NCBI GenBank assembly: GCA_028571685.1
Contig: CM053152.1
Span: 19,600,001 to 19,664,000, forward strand
Length of the DNA stretch: 64,000 nt
Direction: 5' to 3'
From: Heterohyrax brucei
Lineage: Eukaryota > Chordata > Mammalia > Hyracoidea > Procaviidae
Position 1 is the first letter of the stretch, and each line of letters begins with the position of its first letter. The translations under genes and the position numbers were made by a program. A model generated the notes under the pieces. The model worked only from the letters and a program-made list of their open reading frames with translations. It searched no databases and had not been told where the DNA came from. Below are positions 45,320-55,639 of the stretch, in pieces.

Positions 45320-45813
45320 TGTCTTAGTCATCTAGTGCTGCTGTAATAACAGAAATGTCACAAGTGGATGGCTTTAACAAAGAGAAATTTTATTTTCTCA
45401 CAGAAAAGTAAGCTAGAGGTCCAAATTCAGGGCATCAGCTCCCAGGGAAGTCTTTCTCTGCTGTCTGTTGAGGAAGATCCTTGTTGTCAATCTTCCCCTG
45501 GACTGGGAGTTTCTGAGGTACAGGGACCTCGGATCTGAAGGACACTGTCTGCTCTGGATACTGCTTCTTTTCTGATGGCATGGGGTCTCCAACTCTGAGT
45601 GCCTCCCCTTACTTTATATCCCAAGAGATTGCCTCAAGGCACAACACATTCTTCCACATAGAGTCCTGCCCACCAACACAACTGCTGCCCATCCTCCCTT
45701 ATTAACATCATAGGGGCAATATTTACAACCTGTAACAGTGTCACACAATAATAGGAATCATGGCCTGGCCAAATTGCTACACACATTTTTGGGGGAACAG
45801 AATTGGTTCCACA
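45320..45813 (-). mobile_element. MaLR-like solo LTR (copy 3), minus strand
   Basis: Left end tgtcttagtcatctagtgct, right end gaacagaattggttccaca: the reverse complement of LTR copies 1, 2, 4 and 5. The direct repeat tgagaac flanks it (45313-45319 and 45815-45821), and L1-G sequence continues across the site. It has TG and CA termini and no internal genes. Minus-strand frame 45634-45879 is LTR sequence. Confidence 0.75.
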
Positions 45814-45821
45814 ATGAGAAC

Positions 45822-46318
45822 CATATATTGTTAAGGATTTAATATACAGAATCTCTGAAGAACTTCTACAATTCAACAAAAAATAACTCAGTTAAAAAAA
45901 TGGATGAAGGACAGTTCATTAAGGAAGGTATATAAGTGGCCAACAAGCACATGAAAAGATGCTCAAAGTCATTAGTCCTTAGGGAAACGCAAATCAAAAC
46001 CACAATAAGATGCTATTTCATACCCAACAGAATGGTTATTATCAGAAAAAAAAGTGAAAAACAAATAACAACAAAAAGCAGGTGTTGGCAAGGTTATGGA
46101 GAACTCAAACTCTCATCCACTGCTAGTGGGAATGTAAAATGAAATAATCACTGTGGAAAACAATTTAGAGGCTCCTCAAAAAGTGAAACACAAAATTAGT
46201 GTGAGATTCAGTAATTTCACTTGGGCTAATTTTACCCCAAAGGCTTAAAGCAAGAACTCAAACAGATTGTTGAATATCAAAGCCATTATTAAAAAACAGT
46301 CAAAAGATGGAAACAACC
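45822..46318 (+). pseudogene. L1-G: old L1 ORF2 C-terminal segment
   Basis: Continues L1-G after the LTR: gaatctctgaagaacttcta, gcacatgaaaagatgctcaa, aaatcaaaaccacaataaga (frame 45936-46142), ggtgttggcaaggttatgga, ccactgctagtgggaatgta. This is the generic L1 ORF2 C-terminus. Broken by stops. Confidence 0.75.
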
Positions 46319-47020
46319 TGTGGTGAAATGAATTCTTTTATGTGGCCTTTTGCCTTGCTTCTCTGGGAAAACACCTTGAGAAAATTTCCCTTAAACTCTG
46401 AGGTTTGCCCTAATTTTCTACTCCAGAGGGTTTGTTATATTTCTTGGGTAAGCTGTGAGTAACTTGGTTTAATACTTTTTGCCTGTTTCTGGGCTGCAAC
46501 CTGGCCTTTGACTGATCAATAGATTTTTCAGGGATTGGTCAACAGACTGTGCAAATGAAGTGACTATAGCCTACTAAACAAACTGTTGCCTACCAAGATT
46601 GATCAGTGTGTTGACCCCTTGCTGGAAAAGGCTTTAGGAAAGAAAGAAAGAAGAGAAGCAGCAGGAAGAAACTGACAGAAGAGGAGAAAAGAAGCAGAGA
46701 GAGATTAGAGGCAAGGAACCTCCTAAAACATCTGTTAATACACGTCAAAGGCTGTAACGCTGAAGTCAGCGTCAGACCTGAAAGGAACCTAGCTACACAG
46801 ACAGTGGTGACAGCCAGGAGAAGACTATCCTGAGGGGCTGAGAGGAACTGAAGAGAACTGCCTTGCACTGAAGAAGGGAGGCTGCCCGCATGCTTCCTGA
46901 TCCTGACCCCAAGATCTATCCTGTTACTTCCTTAATAAATCACTTAACTGTAAGGACAATTTTGTGTGGCCATTGCAATGGATCATAGAACCCAGAAGAG
47001 AGTACTATGGGAGGGACAGT
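46319..47020 (+). mobile_element. Possible solo LTR of an unidentified endogenous retrovirus
   Basis: A block unlike its flanks, which are both L1. It begins tgtggtgaaatgaattcttt, has a purine-rich GAAAG run at 46638-46690 and an AATAAA at 46933-46938 with a short region after it. Length and layout fit an LTR, but the 3' end is not clear, no target duplication was found and I do not recognise the family. No viral genes are present. Confidence 0.4.
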
Positions 47021-47119
47021 TTTACTTCAAAAGTTAAACTTAGAGTTAACATATGATCCAGCAATTCTGCCCCTCAGTATATACCCGAAAGACTCAAAAG
47101 CTGGGACTCAAACAGATAC
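47021..47119 (+). mobile_element. Old L1 ORF2 piece, left of LTR copy 4
   Basis: acatatgatccagcaattct then gggactcaaacagata, the L1 ORF2 C-terminus. In L1 coordinates it overlaps the end of the segment at 45822-46318, so it is a separate L1 copy or a duplicated stretch. It continues at 47628. Confidence 0.6.
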
Positions 47120-47627
47120 TTTTCATAGGTCAAACTGTGTCCCCCCAAAATACTTGTCAACTTGTCTATACCGTAATGCCCAGTATTATGTGATTGTCTA
47201 CCATTTTGTCATCTGACGTGGGTTTCCTGTGTTGTAAATCCTATCACTATGAATGAGATGGATTAGTGGTAGCTATACGGGTGAAACCTACAAGGTTAGA
47301 TTGTGTCTTAAGCCAATGTCTTTTGAGATGTAAAAGAGAGATGTGAGCAGAGAGATGGGGGAACCTCATACTACCAAAAAAGAAGCGACAGGAGCACAGC
47401 GGCTTCTTTGGATGCTGGGTTTCTGCTTGGAGACGCTCATGGTCTAAGGAAAGATTGATGACAAGGGCCTTCCAGCCAAGTGGATGAGAAGAGAAAGATT
47501 TTTCCTGGAGCTGACACTTGGAATTTGGATTTGTAGCCTACTAAACTGTGAGAGAATAATTTTCTCTTTGTTTAAGCCGTTCACTTGGAGTATTTCTGTT
47601 ATACCAGCACTTAGATGACTGAGACAC
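47120..47627 (+). mobile_element. MaLR-like solo LTR (copy 4)
   Basis: It starts tttcataggtcaaactgtgt and runs through cagtattatgtgattgtcta and gaatttggatttgtagccta to tagatgactgagaca. gagagaataattttct takes the place of the polyadenylation region. L1 sequence continues from 47119 to 47628, so the LTR interrupted an older L1. Confidence 0.7.
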
Positions 47628-48330
47628 TTGAACATTAATGTTTATTGTACCATTGCTCAGATTAGCTAAAAGACAGAAACAGCACAGGTGTCCATCAACA
47701 GATGAATGTGTAAAAAGTGATCTATTGATAGAATGGGCTATCGTTTAGCCGTGAAGGGAAATGAAGCTCTGAAACATGTTATGTACTATAGGGATGAATC
47801 TTGAAACACGCTAAGTAAAATAATTCAGATACAAAAGGACAGTTTATGACCGCACTTGTGCAAAATATCTAGAATAGGCGAATGCATGGAGAGTAAACAG
47901 TAACTACCAATAACCAGTGGGGATGAGGTAAAGGTGAAATAGAGCTTAAAGAGGACTGAGTTTCTGTTTGGAGTGATGAAAAAAATGGAAACAAAGGATG
48001 GTGACAGTCACACAGCATTGAAAATGTAGTTAATATCATTGTATTGTATACCCAAAAAATGGTTGAAATTGCAAATATGTTGTTGTATATACTTCACTCC
48101 ACCCACCCCCAACATACATACATGCACAAAACATTAAAAATTGCCTGCATGGTTGCCTGTGGTTGGAGCCGACTGCAGAGGAGCGGGAGGAATCTTGTCA
48201 GTCACGGCCATGTTCTCTATTGTCATTGTGGTGGTGGTTTCTTAAGTGTATATAAGTGTTAAAACTCATAGAATTGTGCTCTTTAGATAGAGTCAGCTTT
48301 TGTACAGAAATAATTTCTTAATAAAGTTGA
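47628..48330 (+). mobile_element. Old L1 ORF2 end and 3' UTR
   Basis: gtttattgtaccattgctca, ggtgtccatcaacagatgaa, then an old-type 3' UTR with attgtattgtatacccaaaa near 48040 and, after a C-rich insert, ttaaaactcatagaattgtg, typical of old mammalian L1 3' ends. It ends about 48330 with ttaataaagttgattaaaag. Confidence 0.65.
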
Positions 48331-49181
48331 TTAAAAGAAACCAATATGACAGGAATATGATGATAAAAGCTTCTACATTATTTCTGATGAATAATATAGT
48401 TGTGTATTTTTGTCCTATGTATTTTGTTCTTTTATTATGTTTTCAATGAGATATCACAAAGTGATTTTAAGAAAACAAAGCTATCTACATGGGAAGTGAA
48501 AAACTTACGGGTTTCAATGTATTTTGGAATATGAAAATGCACAGAAAAAGTGAACTGAATCCAAGACTCTTCCCCTTTTTACCTAGGGAAGGCTAGAAAC
48601 TGATCTCCAGGAATATAAGGAGGAGGAGGACCTGTCTTTTGCTGGCCAGAGAGGGTGCCTCTCAGTCCACTGGCAAAAAGAAACACCTTTCAAAGGCCTG
48701 CTATTTTCTTTCATGTATTTTCCATCTGACCTGATATCTAAAACTGTATAACTAAGTAATCATCTTCCATTCTTACCATAGCAGGCAATTAATCTACAGT
48801 TCAGGTCACCTCCTTTAGAGCCACCAAATGACTTCTGTTTTTAAGTTGCATTTCTAATGGAATCTCCAGAATCTGCAGGGAGAGTGTTTAGTTGTGGTGC
48901 CCAGAGTCTCTAGGGAGAGTGTCTCATTGTGGTGCCCTATTTTCACGTAAACTAATGCTCTTAAACCCATTACTATCTCTTGGATCTTGAGTTTGGCTTA
49001 GAGTGGAAAGCACAGAGTCAAAAAAGCTGAAAAGGCCTGAATGCTTCTGCTGTGCTGGTTTTTGGTCATGCTGAACTGCATAAGAACAACACCTTACTAT
49101 TCAGTGACATTTCAGTTGACAACAAATTAGACTTAAAAACACACTTGAAAGAGTAGAAGAATGAAATTGTCATAGGAGGAC
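48331..49181. other. Unplaced sequence with a 35-bp imperfect tandem duplication
   Basis: No gene or dispersed repeat recognised. Two adjacent 35-bp units lie at 48868-48902 and 48903-48937 (shared cores agggagagtgt and ttgtggtgccc) with about seven differences. Confidence 0.6.
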
Positions 49182-49230
49182 TGTTTTGGATTGGATTATG
49201 TCCCTCAAAAATATGTGCTGTAAATCCTAA

Positions 49231-49550
49231 CCAGTGGCACGTGGTTAAGTGCTGAAACTGCTAAACAAAATGTCAGCAGTTCAAACTCACCAGCTGCTCC
49301 AGGGAAACCCTATCTGTCCTATAATGCAAAACCAAACTTGTTGCTATCAAGTTGATTCCAACTCTTAACAGTCCAATTGGATAGAGTAGAACTGCCCGCA
49401 TAGAGTTTCCAAGGAGCACCAAGTAAATGCAAACTGCCAGCCTTTGGGTTAGCAGCCATAGCGCTTAACCACTATGCCACCAGGGTTTGCTATAGGGTCA
49501 CCTTAAGGCAGAATTGACTTCGCAGCCATAGGTTTGTATTTTTGTTTTTG
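49231..49550 (+). repeat. AfroSINE (outer), split by a second SINE
   Basis: The head and body are at 49231-49325 (ccagtggcacgtggttaagt, aaatgtcagcagttcaaact). The tail is at 49490-49550 (ctatagggtcaccttaaggc, ttgacttcgcagccataggt). The missing middle is exactly where the minus-strand SINE 49326-49489 sits. Confidence 0.85.
49326..49489 (-). repeat. AfroSINE (inner), nested in another AfroSINE
   Basis: Reverse-complement SINE: ttgttgctatcaagttgatt, agagtagaactgcccgcata, gagtttccaaggagcaccaa, gtgcttaaccactatgc-type head (gcgcttaaccactatgccac), cagggtttg. It is the youngest of three nested insertions. Confidence 0.88.
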
Positions 49551-49936
49551 TTTTCTCTTTTTCGTTTATATCTATAATTAAAATCACATTTGAGAATAGG
49601 TTGTCTTTGCTATATTAATAAGGCACAATTAGTATAGAATGTTCTTAAACCAATCATTTTGGGATTAAAAAAAGAGATTGAACAAGTAACTGGGGAAGAA
49701 ATGGGGTAAGGTAGATGTTGCAACACATGGAGATCTTCAAAGACCCAAGAATCAGAAGCTCAAGAGATGAAGAACTAGTTTCCTTCAGAGGCAACAGAGA
49801 AAGAAAACCTTTTCCATTGATGTGGTGCTCTGAATTTGGACATCTAGTCTCCTAATCTGTGAGAAAATAAATTTCTGTTTGTTAAAAACACCTGCATGAG
49901 TTATTCCTGTTATAGCAACACTAAATAACCAAGACA

Positions 49937-50270
49937 AAGATCATCAGAGATTTAAGATGGGGAGAAGAAAAAAGGTGGGAAATATTCACCACCAATGAAG
50001 AAAAGTGACTCTATGAGGAATTTGTACTAAAAGGTAAAGTTAAGTAGGTGAAGACTCTTCAAAGGAGAAACAAAGTGTATGATTCAGGTAGGACAGTCAT
50101 GAAGCCTGGGAAGCTGGGCACAGTGACACGGCTGGTAGCACTGACTAAAGTGGAATTTCTCTTATTTACCAGGGGTAAAAAAGTGAATTTCTTCATTGAA
50201 TGCTCAGATTTTCAAATTTTTCTTCATAATTGAAAAACTAAACTCAAAAATATTTAGTGACTAATAATAA
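49937..50270. other. Unplaced sequence, no gene recognised
   Basis: No repeat or exon that I can support. Confidence 0.45.
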
Positions 50271-50422
50271 GTCCCCACTGTTGTCAAGTCGATTCTGACT
50301 CACAGCAACCCTTCAGAACAGAGTAGAACTGCCCCACAGACTTTCCGAGGAGTTCCTGACGAATTTGAACTGCTGACCTTTCGGTTAGCAGCCGTAGCAG
50401 TTAACCACTATGCCATTAGGGG
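50271..50422 (-). repeat. AfroSINE (left arm of inverted pair)
   Basis: gtccccactgttgtcaagtc, gattctgactcacagcaacc, agagtagaactgccccacag, ctgacctttcggttagcagc, ttaaccactatgccattagg. Full-length minus copy whose head abuts the head of the next SINE. Confidence 0.9.
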
Positions 50423-50423
50423 T

Positions 50424-50588
50424 ATGTGGTGATGTGGTGATTTAGTGTCAGATCTGCTAACCAAAAAATTGGCAGTTCAAATCCACCAGGTGCTCCTTGG
50501 AAACTTTATGGGTCAGTTCTACTCTGTCCTATAAGGTCACTTTGAGTTGGGATCAACTCGACGGCTCAGAGTTTGGTTGTTTTTTTAA
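50424..50588 (+). repeat. AfroSINE (right arm of inverted pair)
   Basis: gtgatgtggtgatttagtgt, aaattggcagttcaaatcca, ccttggaaactttatgggtc, gatcaactcgacggctcaga, gtttggttgttttttt. Full-length plus copy, head to head with the SINE at 50271-50422. Confidence 0.9.
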
Positions 50589-50639
50589 TAAGTCCCAGTC
50601 TACAACCTGTCATTTGTTCTATTAGAGTGGTTTGCCTAT

Positions 50640-51086
50640 TGCTATGATGCTGGAGGAAACCCTGATGGCATAGTGGGTTAGGTGCAACATCTGCTAACCA
50701 AAAGGTCAGCAGTTCAAATCTTCCAAACACACCTTGGAAACTCTATGGGGCGGTTCTACTCTGTCCTATACAGTTGCTATGGGTTGGACCTGACAGCCAC
50801 GTTGGGTTTGGTTTGGTTTGGTTTTACAATGCTGGAAGCTTCATCAAAAATATCTCAAATACTAGCAGGGTCACCTGTGGCAGACTGTACACCTGTAAGG
50901 CAGATCAGTTAATATGACTATTATTCCAGTTTAAGCACCATCCACTAAGACCAGAGATGAAGAAATTAAAGATTTTTATCAACTTCTACAGTCTGAAATG
51001 GTTATAACATACAATCAGGATGCATTCATAATTACTTGTAATTGGAATGCAAAAGTTGGAAACAAAGAAGAGTTGGTAATTGCAAT
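50640..51086 (+). mobile_element. RTE fragment (5' UTR joined to endonuclease), split by a SINE
   Basis: gctatgatgctgga and, after a SINE, caatgctggaagcttcatca and actagcagggtcacctgtgg match the RTE 5' UTR. At about 50893 it jumps into the endonuclease (gtaaggcagatcagttaata, agatttttatcaacttctac, ggaatgcaaaagttggaaac, encoding a WNAKVGNKEE stretch). No RT or 3' end is present. Confidence 0.7.
50655..50825 (+). repeat. AfroSINE inside RTE fragment
   Basis: ggaaaccctgatggcatagt, gggttaggtgcaacatctgc, aaaggtcagcagttcaaatc, ctatggggcggttctactct, gttgggtttggtttggtttg. The RTE words atgctgga recur on both sides (50647-50654 and within 50829-50836), a short target duplication. Confidence 0.9.
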
Positions 51087-51289
51087 AAACAGCTTTGGTT
51101 CCCTCATGTGAACCCTAACTTATACACGCACACATGCAAACACTTGCACACACTGGCGTTTCACATATTAGTCCCTAAAGAGGATAGTTCCCTCCCAAGT
51201 TTGCTGTTTCAAATGTTTCCATAATCGTAATTAATTTCTACTTTCTCCATCCCCCGTTATCAAACACCTCACAACTGTTTTTATGCTGA
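51087..51289. other. Unplaced sequence between two RTE pieces
   Basis: Contains a short CA-rich stretch (cacgcacacatgcaaacact, tgcacacact) at 51124-51156. Nothing else recognised. Confidence 0.45.
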
Positions 51290-54200
51290 AGTCTGTTGTT
51301 GCAGCTACTGTGTCAATCCATCTTGGGGAGGGTCTCCCTCATTTTCACTGACCCTCTACTTTATCTAGCACGATGTCCTTCTCCAGGGACTGACCCCTTC
51401 TGACAGCATGTCCAAAGTGTGTAAGATACAGTCTTGCCACCCTTGCTTCCAAGGGCCTTTCTGGTTGTACTACTTCCAGAAGAGATCTGTTTGTTCTTTT
51501 GGCAGGCCATGATACATTCAGTTTTCTTCTCCAGCACCACAATTCAAAGGTATTAGTCCTTCTTTTGTCTTCTTTATTCATTATCCAGCTTTCACATGCA
51601 TATGATGCGATTGAAAATACTGCAGCTTGGGTCAGGTTCACCTCAGTCTTCAAGGTGACATTTTTACTTTTCAACACTTTAAAGAGGTCTTTTGCAGTAG
51701 ATTTTACCAATACAATGCATCTTTTGATTTCTTGATTGCTGCTTCCATGGGCTTCGATTGTGGACCTAAGTAAAATGAAATCCTTGACAATCTCAGTTCT
51801 TTCTCCATTTGTCATGATGTTGCTTACTGGTCCAGTAGTGAGGATTTTTTGTTTGCTTGATGTTGAGGTGCAATCCATACTGAAGGCTGTAGCCTTTGAT
51901 CCTCATCAGTAAGAGTTCCAAATCCTCTTCACTCTTAGCAAGCAAGGTTGTGTCATCTGCACAGTGTGGGTTGTTAATGAGTCTTCCTCCAATCCTGATT
52001 CCTTGTTCTTCTTCATATAGTCCAGCTTCTCAGATTACTTGGTCAGCATACAGATTGGAAAGGTATGGTGAAAGAGTATAACCCTGACCCACACTTATCC
52101 TGACTTTAAACCATGCAGTGTCCCCTTATTCTGTTTGATCCATGTACAGATTCTTCACAGGCACAATAAATGTTCTGCAATTCCCATTCTCTGCAATGTA
52201 ATGCATAATTTATTATGATCCACACAGTAGAATGCCTTTGCATAGTCAATGAGACACTGGTAAACATCTTTATGGTATTCTCTGCTTTCAGCCAAGATCT
52301 AGCAATATTGCTGCTTCCATGTCCTCTTCTGAATTCAGCCTGAATTTCTGGCAGTTCTCTATCAAAATATTATTGTAGCTGCTTTTGAATTATATTTAGC
52401 AAGATTTTACTTGCATGTGACATTGTAGTCCAATTATTATTTGATAATTGGCATAAATACGGATCTCTTCTAGTAGGTTGTCCAAGCAGCTGTCTCCCAA
52501 ATTTCTTGGCACAGACAAGAGAGCACCTTCAGTGCTGTATCCATCTGTTGAAATATATCAGTTGATATTCCATGAATTCCTTGGAGCCTTGTTTTCCACC
52601 AATGCCTTCAAAGCAGCTTCAACTTCTTCCCTCAGTACCACCAATTCCTGATCATATGCTACCTCTCGAAGTTACTCAGTGTCAAGCAATTCCTTCTGGT
52701 ATAATGACTTCTTGTATTCCTTCCATCTTCTTTTAATGCCTCCTAAGTCATTTAATATTTTCCCTATTGCAACTCGAAGCTTGATTTTTTCTTAGTTCTT
52801 TCAGCTTGAGAAATGCAGAATGTATTTTTCTCATTTGGTTTTCTATTTCCAGCTTTTTGCACATATCATTATAATACTTTGTCTTCTCCAGCTGCTTTTT
52901 GAAATCTTCCGGTTAGTTCTTTTACCTCATCACTTCTTCCTTGTGCTTTACTTACTTGATGTTCAAGAGAAAGTTTCATAGTCTCTTCTGACATCCAGTT
53001 TGGTCTTTTCTTTCTTTCCTGTATTCTTAATCACCTCTTACTTTCTTCATATGTGATGTCTTTGATGTCATTCCACAACTTGTCTGGTTTTTGGTCAATA
53101 ATGTTCAAGACTAAATCTCATATTGAGATGGTCTCTAAATTTAGGCGGGATATACTCAAGGTTGTGCTTGGCTCTCATGGACTTCTTCTAATTCTCTTCA
53201 GTATCAGCTTGAACTTGTATACGAGCAGTTTACAGTCTGTACGGCAGTCAGCACCTGGTCTTGTTCTGACTGCTGATATGGAGCTTTTCCATCATCTCTT
53301 TCCACAGACATAGTCAGTGTGATTCCTGTGTGCTCTGTCTCGCAAGCCCTATGTATATAGTCACTATGCTGGTGAAAAAAGATATTTGCAATGAGAACTC
53401 ATTGTCTTGCAAAATTATACCACGTGATATCTGGCATCATTTCTATCACCATGGCTGTGTTTTTCAACTACTGACACTTCTTTGTTTCCAAGTTTTGCAT
53501 TTCAATCACCAGTAATTACAATGCATTCTGACTGAATGTTTGATCTGTTTTGGACTGCAGAAGCTGCTAAGTCTTCAATTTCTTCAACTTTGGCCTTGGT
53601 GGTTGGCATGTAAATTTGAATAATAGCCATATAAACTGCTTTTCCTTGTAGGTATGTGGATATTATCCTAATCTGACAGCATTGTACTTCAGGATAGATC
53701 TCGAAATATTCTTTTTGGTGATGAATGCAACACCACTTCCCTTTACGTTTTCATTCCTGGCATAGTAGACCATATGATTACCTGATTTAAATTGGCCAAC
53801 ACCAGTCCATTTCAGCTCACTAATGCCTAGGATATCAATGTTTATGTGTTCCTTTTCATTTTTGATGGTTTCCAATTTTCCTAGATTCATACGTTGTACA
53901 TTGTGTCTTCCAGTTATTAATGGATGCTTGCAGCTGTTTCTTCTCATTTTGAGTAGTGCCATATAAGTAAATGAAGGTCCTGAAAACTTGAATCCATTCA
54001 TATCATTAAGCTTGGCTCTACTTTGAGGAGGCAGCTCTTCGTCATTTGACTTTTGAGTGCCTGCCAACCTGAGGGGAGACAGAACTCATTTTCTGACACT
54101 ATATCTAACAGTGTTCTGCTGCTATTCATAAGGTTTTCACTGGCTAATTCTTTTCAGAAGTAGACTATTGGCTCCTTCTTCCTAGTCCTAGTCTGAAAGC

Positions 54201-54345
54201 TCAGCTGGAACCTGTTTGCCATGATGACCCTGCTGGCATCCTAATAACAGTGGTGTAACTTCAAGCATCACAGCAATGTGCAAGCCCCCACAGTATAACA
54301 AACTGACAGACAAGTTGGGGGATAAACATTTAGAACAGTCTAAAA
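51290..54345 (-). mobile_element. RTE-C: nearly complete RTE LINE
   Basis: About 3.05 kb on the minus strand, from the 5' UTR (54070-54345) through the ORF to the C-terminal part. The last 130 bases including the RTE tail are missing at 51290. It has the domain order endonuclease, RT, C-terminal region. It is the longest RTE copy in the window and a useful reference for the others. The frame is broken throughout. Confidence 0.85.
51345..54067 (-). pseudogene. RTE-C ORF remnant
   Basis: N-terminal frame 53663-54067 (134 codons): ELPPQSRAKLND, the NVQRMNLGKLE word that opens the endonuclease, GISELKWTGVG with the catalytic Glu, and NAVRLG near its end. The RT region is split over several frames. 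Motif A is read around 52210-52256 as LIDYAKAFYCVDHNKL. The motif C box near 51951-51975 reads HCADD instead of HYADD. C-terminal frame 51345-51878 (177 codons): NEEDKRR-type MNKEDKRRTN, CWRRKLNVSW and LEKDIVLDKVEGQ. Multiple stops and frameshifts make it inactive. Confidence 0.85.
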
Positions 54346-54352
54346 CATTAAC

Positions 54353-54566
54353 AGGTGCTCTGGATGCACCATGGTTAATAAGCACTTGGCTACTAACCTA
54401 AAGGTCAACTGTTTGAACCCACCAGCTTCTCCTAGGGAGAAAGATGTAGCAGTCTGCTCCTATAAAAATCATAGCCTATGAAACTCTATGAGACTGTACT
54501 ACTCTGTCCTATATATTCACTATGAGTCATAATCATAATGAACTTGACAGCACACAACAACAAAAC
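54353..54566 (+). repeat. Long-variant AfroSINE ending in RTE-type tail
   Basis: ggtgctctggatgcaccatg, ctaacctaaaggtcaactgt, then about 45 extra bases (gggagaaagatgtagcagtc, tgctcctataaaaatcatag) before the usual tatgaaactctatgagactg body. It ends aacttgacagcacacaacaa caaaac, the same tail as the RTE copies, instead of the GGTTT-type tail. Confidence 0.8.
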
Positions 54567-54946
54567 ATCAACATCGTGAAAACATCATCATATTTTCTTC
54601 AGGCCTGTCCAAGCAACTTGAAGAGCTTGACCACCAGGCAGTACATGGTCCATTTCATCTTTACCAGTCAAGAAGCCTTACGGCAAATACCGTTAGACAA
54701 TTCACCCAGCAAATGTTACTGGGTGGCTGCCTATGTGCCAGACCTGGACCTACATGAAAAAAAAAAAAGAAAAAACAGGAAAAAAAATTTCTGCCACTGT
54801 AAAAATTACATTCTACTAGGACAGACTATAAGGAATACATACTGAAACTAAATAAACTGAAGACCGAGTTAGAGCTTTTGGGAAAAGGAAAAAGAATTGA
54901 AGAGGCTTAGCAGAGGAGAGAGTGTAGGGATTATTTTGATATTTTC
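54567..54946 (+). repeat. Ancient mammalian dispersed repeat, left part (family not named)
   Basis: From about 54690: cacccagcaaatgttactgg, gtggctgcctatgtgccaga, ttctgccactgtaaaaatta, cattctactaggacagacta. This run of phrases is a widespread old mammalian repeat that I know by text but cannot name. It continues at 61055 after L1-E. 54567-54690 is unplaced. Confidence 0.5.
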
Positions 54947-55639
54947 AACAGGATGGGGGGGTTCTGTTACAAGATGGTGGAGTAAACAGACGTCTCCTCA
55001 TCTCCCTCTGAGAACTAAGACCTGGATGATATTTTTTATGGAGCACTGAATACCTTAGAAGCCTTGAGACCTAACATATTTGACTGAGCAACAGTATCGG
55101 ACTAATATTCTCCTTTCAAAAACAACCCAGTGACTGTTTGACCTCTGCTTCTGCTGCTACACTGTAATAGAGAACTGCAGCTTCTGCAAACGGCCAGTGA
55201 TGGTAACATACTTTCATTATAAGCTGGCAGGTGAAATCTGCTGTTCCCCCTGCCTGTTCAGGCCAGCCTGTTGGACAGCTTCCAGCTACCAGTTCAGCAC
55301 CTGGACAGCCCCCTGCATAGAAGTGCAGTTTACTTTTATTTTTAAGGTTTACTTTTTTAAGGCTGAGAGGCTTGTATCATGTCTCTGGAAATCTCTCTAT
55401 TGAAAAACCTCTTTTCTCTCACATTATAAGATTGGCTGACAGCCCCCAGTTTCTCCATAAACAGAGCAGCCTCTTTGCTACTCAATAAGCATAGTTTTCC
55501 ACCCCTGAGAGTCCTCCTAGAATATTAGAGTCAGCTGGTGACCAATAATTCTCTTAGATCCATTATCAGAGAAATCAAATAGCATCTAGATGGCATGCAG
55601 GCAACAGACCATAATTAATCATTTAAAGAAACAGTCTTC

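Larger units (their letters stand above)
49182..49936 (+). mobile_element. MaLR-like solo LTR (copy 5) holding two nested SINEs
   Basis: It starts tgttttggattggattatgt and ends ctaaataaccaagaca. The LTR 3' third is at 49810-49936 (gtgagaaaataaatttctgt). SINE sequence occupies 49231-49550 and the LTR continues on both sides. Confidence 0.7.
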
